Positions 58,643 to 64,000 of a stretch of DNA of 64,000 bases are shown one piece after another. The notes beneath the pieces were generated by a model, which searched no databases, was not told the origin of the DNA, and saw nothing but the letters and a program-made list of their open reading frames with translations. This DNA is from Hansfordia pulvinata (lineage: Eukaryota > Ascomycota > Sordariomycetes > Xylariales), in NCBI GenBank assembly GCA_006538405.1, contig BJKQ01000002.1, forward strand, positions 3,100,001 through 3,164,000, in the 5' to 3' direction. The position numbers and the translations under genes are program-made. How positions within the stretch are numbered: the first letter of the stretch is position 1; each line of letters starts with the position of its first letter.

Positions 58643-60702
58643 GTGAACACGGGGCGGACACAGGCTCCAACCATGGCCGAAAGCTCTGCGCCGGGACGTA
58701 GTGCTCACTCATCATCGCAAACGTGGCCGAGGGCCAGAATAGACAGCAAGAGCCGCCGCCGCTCGGACAGAAGCTGCGCCATGAGGAGCCGTCTCTGCTT
58801 CGTACCCAGACTTGGCAAACGTGACGGGCACGCACGACATGCGGACCACTTTGTATTCCTAGACCAGGATTGATACCTTTGATACACCATTCCCATTTTA
58901 CATTCTTCCAGAACCATCACTAATACAAAATGTCATTCTGTCAGGCGTCGTCGCCCGTGAGCTCCGCGCGGCGGAAGTGTACATGCAGAGTTCAACGTCC
59001 GCCCCGAGACTCCTTTCAGGCGGTCCTTTCCCCGTCGAACCCAGGCAGTCAAGTTATGCTATGTAAAGGGGGCCGGTCCGTTGGGTGAGCGGGGGCGCAA
59101 CAATCACACTTCGTGTCATTGGGGGCTTCCAGCTTGTCAGCAGGGCCACTTGACTTCTCCCCGGTACGGTGTTCATGGTCAGCGAGGCGAGGCGAGGCGA
59201 GGCAGCAAAGCATCATCCGGCCACGGCGGAGGTGCAAAGTGTCACTCCTCGCGGGGGGGCTCGCCCTTCTTTAAGTCCGGATCACATGTCAGTCCGGGTG
59301 AGACATACACGGCGCGGAGGCGACCGCGGTGTTACTCGATGATTTGTAAAAGGGGGGCCGGCCGGCTCCTCGCAGGCGGGTGACGCCGCCCGGGCCCCCC
59401 TCGCTCCTCCTCCTCCTAGCGGGTTTGACGACGAAGGAAGGGGGAGGGGCGGGGTCCCGAAGTCCGGGGCCCGGGACCATCATCGAAGAGCGCGCGCGTG
59501 CGAGGGCACCGTTGCCCCCGCGGACGCGCCGTGCAGCCCCCGCCACCGCCCTCCCCCTGTGTAACGCGGGTCCTCGTTCGGTGGGAGCGCCGGGGTGTCG
59601 GTGTCGGCGATCTCGGGCAAACTGTAAATTCATAAGGTGACGTCCCCCGGGTTCGAGCCAAGGGAGAAGGAGAAAGAGTTTGTTTTTTTCTTCTTGGCCT
59701 TGTCTTGGATGGCAGCACGACGTCCTCCGTTTGAGGCAATCTCGGTTTCCCCGCCCCGCCCTCCTCTCTCTTTCCCCCTCGCCCTCTACGCCTCATCGGA
59801 TCCGGGACTGTGCGCCTCATCGACCGGTTGGCCCCCCCGCAGTCGAGATCGAACGGTTGCTTCTCCAGCCTTGCCTTGGAAGAGTCCGCCTCTTGAGACG
59901 AGACGCGAGCATCATCAGGCAGTCATCATAGCCCCCACCCGGCTGTTAGACTTGAAAAGGGGGCGGGGGACGGTGGGCGCGACCGGCTGCCCCCCCCCCC
60001 CCCCCCCCTGTCCGCCCACCATCGGGAAGGCCAAAATCCAAGCTTTCGGGCTGCGTGGGAACAATGGGCGGCCATGACGGAACCTCTCGCTCAGTCCCGA
60101 TGCCCCAGCCCCGGGACACTGCCCATTCGCCGGGCTAATTTTAGCAGAGTTTGGGCCGGAGCGGCTCCCTCCCACCCTCCTCTCCGAAGATCCGGCTGCG
60201 AGAACTTCGTCTCCAGCGCTTCCGAATGCCCTCAATCAGCATGTGCTCGTCACTTGCCTTGGCGAATTCTCGCTGCTGCTGCTGCTGCTGCTGTCCTTCC
60301 CCAAGGCACAATGTCTCTGCTGCGGCGGGCTCGTTCGACCGATCCCAGAGGACGGGACGGAGAGGCTGGGACAGGTGGTGAGAAACCTTGATCCGTGGAT
60401 CACGTTCAAACTCGCTCGATCTAGGGTGTGTTCTAGACCGGCCTCCTTGTGAGCTCTCTCTATCTCTCTCTCTCCCTCTCCCACTCATGGATAGGATAGC
60501 ACGATCAGGTTTCTCGAGGGGGTTCGACAGACCGACCTGGCGACGTTTATAAAAACCCCTGATTCACCAGCTCAAAAAAGGAAGGAGATCTTACCGTCAG
60601 ATAGCAGTCATAGGACAACAAAGCCCAAGTGACATCCATCAAAGCTCTCTTTAACCACATCATATTCAAGTTTCTTCTTCTACAATTCCCCCCATCGCAA
60701 CG
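58643..60702. other. Intergenic region and promoter of the repeat-protein gene
   Basis: Holds 3' sequence of YPP1, an AGGCG tandem repeat (59182-59203), a C run (59990-60008), a CTG7 tract (about 60271-60292), CT dinucleotides (about 60457-60476) and the TATA element listed separately. No gene supported. Confidence 0.5.
60548..60554 (+). promoter_or_regulatory. TATA box
   Basis: TATAAAA lies 149 bases upstream of the ATG of the repeat-rich secreted protein, followed by a CT-rich stretch (60670-60692) typical of fungal transcription starts. This arrangement fits strong, regulated expression. Confidence 0.6.
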
Positions 60703-61700
60703 ATGCAGATCCCACAGGCCCTCATCGCAGCCCTTCTGGTGACGCCGGGCATCCTGGCCGCGCCGGCCGCCGACACCGCGGCTGCTGCTGCGGCGGTTGA
60801 CGCCCGCGCTGTCGAGGTGAGAAATCCCCCCCCCCCTCCCCTGCTTTCCTTTCGAGAACCCCCCAACACCCTCTGAAATACCTTTACTTCTGGCCACGTA
60901 CCAATCTCAGATCTGTCACCAAGACGACGCGGAATTAACATAAAAAACAGAACGGCGGCGCCTCCTCGCTCGAGGAGCGCGGCTACAGGGACGATGACTA
61001 CTGGCGCCACCATCGCTACCACGACCACGGCTACCACCACGGCTGGCACCACGGCCACCACTGGGGCCGCGGCTACGGCGGCGGCGGCTACGGCAAGGGG
61101 GGCTACGGCGGCCACGAGGGCGGCTACGGCAAGGGCGGCTACGGCGGCCACGAGGGCGGCTACGGCAAGGGAGGCGGGCACCCCAAGCGCTCCCCGGCCC
61201 CCGCTCCCGCCCCTGAGCCCGCTCCCGCCCCAGCCCCGGCTCCCGCCCCGGCTCCCGCCGAGGAGAGCGACAAGCTGGCCGAGGACTACCGCCGCGGCGG
61301 AGGACGCGGTCGTGGCGGCCGTGGTCGCGGTCGTGGTGGCCGTGGCCGTGGTCGCGGTCGCGGTGGTCGCGGCCGTGGTGGTCGCGGCGAGGAGGAGGAG
61401 CAGGCGATCGAGGAGCGCGACGTCGATGTTGTCGGCGTCGACGCCGACGCGGCCGAGGAGGAGAACAGCGCTGAGGTCGAGAAGCGCGCCGAGGGTGGGG
61501 GTGAGGGTGAGGTCGAGACCGAGGCCGTCCGGGGCGGCAACAACAACGGCAGCGGTCGCGGTCGCGGCGGCAACCGCGGCGGCAACCGCGGCGGCAACCG
61601 TGGTGGAAACCGTGGTGGAAGCCGTGGCGGTAACCGCGGTGGAAACCGTGGTGGAAACCGCGGTGGCCGTGGAGGTCGTGGAGAGGAGGAGTCGGAGTGA
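60703..61700 (+). CDS. Secreted Gly/His/Tyr- and RGG-repeat protein with dibasic sites
   Basis: Structure is join(60703..60816,60951..61700), 287 aa; phase-0 intron of 134 bases (GTGAGA donor, ACAG acceptor). Residues 1-19 are a signal peptide (MQIPQALIAALLVTPGILA). The mature part has four zones: a His/Tyr/Trp-rich segment (about 50-80); two direct copies of GGYGKGGYGGHE plus partial units (about 80-105); a Pro-Ala ladder (about 110-130); and a long Arg-Gly tract with a second RGG/NRGG tract at the C-terminus (about 225-280), separated by an acidic stretch. Dibasic Kex2-type sites occur as HPKR|SPAP, EDYRR|GGG and EVEKR|AEGG, bounding the zones. It could be a wall structural protein or a Kex2-processed repeat precursor; RGG tracts are normally seen in RNA-binding proteins inside cells. 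No family is recognised. Confidence 0.75.
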
Positions 61701-62168
61701 AGGGGAGACGCCGACGAGTCCTGGATCGCCGCTGCGCGGCAGCGGAGCCTGGGATACTCGGAGAGGCTGGCGCCGGTGGTGTGTTTCTACGCCCTGGCTA
61801 GGGGGGATGATGTGTGGTTGTGGCTTGTTGCTCTAGGAGACATTGTTCACTAGGGGGTTCTGTCTTTGGGCTGGATATTCATCTCTCATTCGCTCGTTTC
61901 ACTGTTCTGCTTCCTAGTTAGTTACGTTGGAAGTGGCAAGTAATATGGATAAGTCTTATATTCAACTCTCACCACGTTGATTGAACATGGCCTTGTTGAG
62001 TGTTTGCTTATGTGCCTTGCAGGGGTTTTGCCACGCAAGAGGACGACTGGGAGAGTAGAAGAACATGCTTCTGAACGACCAAACTCTGCTTGCTGAGTCA
62101 ATGCCTGCACTCTCGAAGGTGATGCCGCGCATCCATCTCCAGATGCAGAGAGCCTGGAAAGCCCTCCC
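61701..62168. other. Convergent 3' region
   Basis: 3' flanks of the repeat-protein gene (+) and the SMP-30 gene (-). No gene seen. Confidence 0.5.
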
Positions 62169-63479
62169 TCAGCCGTCCATCTTGAACGCGTTGGGCTCGA
62201 CGCCGCGGACGCCGACGTCGACGCGGAATAGGGCGCCCCCGAGCTCCGCCTCCTCAGGCGTCACCTCCTGCCCCTCCTCGGGCGCGGCCGTCGTGACGAA
62301 CAGCTCGGTGCCGACGAACTGCACGCACGTGACGTTGGGCGTGGGCAGGCGGACCTCGCCGACGACGCGGCCCGTCGACGGCGAGATCTTGACCACCGCC
62401 GACCCGCCCCACAGCGCGTGCCAGACGTTGCCCTCGACGTCGACCCGGTGCCCGTCGGGGGCCCCGGGCCGGCCCCCGGCGTCGGCCTGACGGTAGAAGT
62501 GGCGCCCAGCGGCACCGGCGCCGCCATCCTCGGCGGTGAGGGGCACGTCCCCGTCGCCGACGGCGGCGTAGTCGTGGGCGTGGACAATGGCCGACGCCGT
62601 CTCAGAGAAGTACATGGTCGCGTGGTCGGGCGACCAGCTGATGCCGTTGGGCACCGTGACGGGGTGCCTCTTGACCTGCGCGGGGTTCCGCCCGACAAAG
62701 AGGTGGAGGCTCCCTGACGGTGGGAATTGCGCTACTGTCAGCGTTCGTTCCGCCAGAATGCACAGACGAGCTCTGGCTGTGCGCACGAGCCGAGTCCAAT
62801 GACCACACCAGCTTCAACGGGGTCGTCCGCCCGCCCGCCCGCCCGATCGATTGTCCTGCCGCACGGACTCGCCACCGGGTCGTGCCCGCACACGGAGGCA
62901 GCCTCGCGTTGTCGCAAGGAGCCGGCGGCACCCAAACTCGGACTCTCTCACGACCCCGCACCGCGACGCTCCCACCACTTGATGGGCTACGAAGGTATAT
63001 GGCATGAGGACAACGGCAAAGGGATTCGCAGGCAGTCATTGCTCACCATCGGGCTGGAAAGGACCGTGGCCAAAGTCGGTCATGGTCCCGAGCCAGAAGC
63101 GACCGTGGGGGTCGACCGCACCATCGTTGCTTCGCAAGTTCTCCTTATCAGAGCCAGGGTGGAATCTGGTGATGTACTCGTACTGGCCGGAGCGCCGGTC
63201 GAGCACCGCCATGCCGTACTTGGCGCCCAGCAGGATCTTGTCGCGGGGATCGATGCCCTCGATGTCCGCCGTGACGCCCAGCGGCGTGTCGAGCTGCAGG
63301 GTGGTGACGGATCCGGGTCCCTTGGCCAGGTCGACGCTGTGCAGGCGCTTCTGCTTGATGTCGACCCAGCGCAAGCTGTTGGTCTGCTTCTCGTAGTAGG
63401 GCCCCTCGCCCAGCTGGCAGTGGATGTTGAGGTACGGCTCCTTGACCGTCCATATCTGCAAGTCCGCCGTGCTCGACAT
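62169..63479 (-). CDS. SMP-30/gluconolactonase/regucalcin-family protein
   Basis: Structure is complement(join(62169..62713,63047..63479)), 325 aa. The intron of 333 bases is the longest called here; both sites are good (GTGAGC, TCAG) and the joined sequence reads PFQPDGSLHLFVG in frame. The six-bladed propeller shows its metal-site marks: CQLGEGPYYE near the start (the metal-binding Glu), WVDIKQKRLHSVD, NDGAVDPHGRFWLGTM (Asn-Asp pair), VPNGISWSPDHATMYFSET (Asn and Asp ligands) and GNVWHALWGG. Members hydrolyse sugar lactones using a divalent metal in the cytosol; the exact lactone is not predictable. There is no signal peptide. A TACTCGTA copy lies in the coding region (63175-63182). Confidence 0.9.
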
Positions 63480-64000
63480 TGTCGCTTCGCGTGTCGTCGC
63501 CGTTGTTGATGCTTGGAGGTCGCTTAGCTGACTGGCTGGCTGACTGACTGGCTGGCTGGCTGCGGAGTGTTCTGGTCGGCGCTGCGGGCGTCAGGGCCGA
63601 GTTTGAGGGGTTCTGTCTGGGCTGGGGCGCGGACACCATGCTCCGAGGCCGTTGTGGGTTATTGCCGCCCGGCGCGGGGATGCCGCGGGGACGCCTGCCT
63701 GCTGGCCACGCATCCGATGTCATGCCGCTCCGATCATCGCAGCTGGCGGCCCCGTTGCCCTGCCGAACCACCAACAGAGCCTCTGCTGTCTGCCCCGCTG
63801 CCAACACGACGACGGCTTTCACGATGACCGAACTGCTTGCCTGCGTAGCCGCTGCGCCCGCCTGGCTGCCTAGCCTGGATGCACGCCGCAGCGCGTCTGG
63901 TGGGCGCATCGCGCGATTTCACGCTTGGTTGGTCCTACCGCCCCGCTAAGTCATAGTCAGGGCACGGTGCTCGCGCGACCCGGCCGGACCGCGCCGACCA
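63480..64000. other. Upstream region of the SMP-30 gene
   Basis: Contains a CTGACTGG/CTGG tandem stretch (63526-63562) close to the start codon. No gene supported up to the window edge. Confidence 0.5.

Noticed and set aside
59637..59670. GGTTCGAGCC-like T-arm suggesting a tRNA
   Set aside because: Flanking bases do not form the T stem, and no acceptor or anticodon arms fit.
60994..61836. Plus frame rich in Thr/Ala and Val
   Set aside because: Out-of-frame reading of the Gly/RGG repeat exon; the true frame follows from the signal-peptide exon and splice sites.

Overview
This window is nuclear DNA of a GC-rich filamentous ascomycete, most likely a Sordariomycete. The signs are genes split by short GT..AG introns with fungal splice signals (GTGAGT/GTAAG donors, CTNAC/TACTAAC branch points), a fungal-specific gene set (GPI-anchored GH16, GH64, Yaf9, Coq11, Ypp1, an NRPS-like adenylation enzyme), GC-ending codons, and CT/poly-C-rich non-coding DNA. 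I do not assign a species. No rRNA, tRNA, transposon or CRISPR array could be supported.

Layout, left to right: a two-exon small cysteine-rich secreted protein (2.0-2.5 kb, -); a membrane-anchored kelch protein (5.3-7.6 kb, -); a putative mitochondrial protein broken by a frameshift (9.8-11.6 kb, -); splicing factor SYF2 (12.7-13.6 kb, +), convergent with COQ11 (14.2-15.2 kb, -), which is divergent from YEATS protein YAF9 (16.2-17.0 kb, +); an M24 aminopeptidase-like gene with a one-base frameshift (18.3-19.1 kb, -); an adenylation domain fused to a ferric-reductase-like membrane oxidoreductase (21.4-24.9 kb, -); a 7-kb stretch without genes; a six-exon enoyl-CoA hydratase (31.9-33.0 kb, +); a GNAT acetyltransferase (36.1-37.3 kb, -); an O-methyltransferase (39.5-41.2 kb, +); a GPI-type GH16 glucanase (42.2-43.3 kb, -); a WW-domain protein (46.9-47.8 kb, +); a leaderless GH64 glucanase (48.4-49.9 kb, -); ribosome-biogenesis factor RIX1 with a one-base frameshift (50.6-53.2 kb, -); the PI4-kinase scaffold YPP1 (54.7-58.6 kb, +); a secreted Gly/His/RGG-repeat protein with Kex2-type sites (60.7-61.7 kb, +); and an SMP-30/gluconolactonase (62.2-63.5 kb, -).

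The genes do not form one pathway. Most are housekeeping (splicing, chromatin, ubiquinone synthesis, 60S assembly, plasma-membrane PI4P, beta-oxidation) mixed with cell-wall and secreted proteins. The most notable items are the adenylation/membrane-reductase fusion, the repeat-rich secreted protein, the hidden cysteine-rich peptide gene, a dispersed octamer (TACTCGTA) present at 28 places I could locate against about 2 expected, and one-base frameshifts in three otherwise intact genes, two of them at G/C runs. All splice sites were chosen by eye from reading frame and consensus; no RNA evidence or homology search was available.
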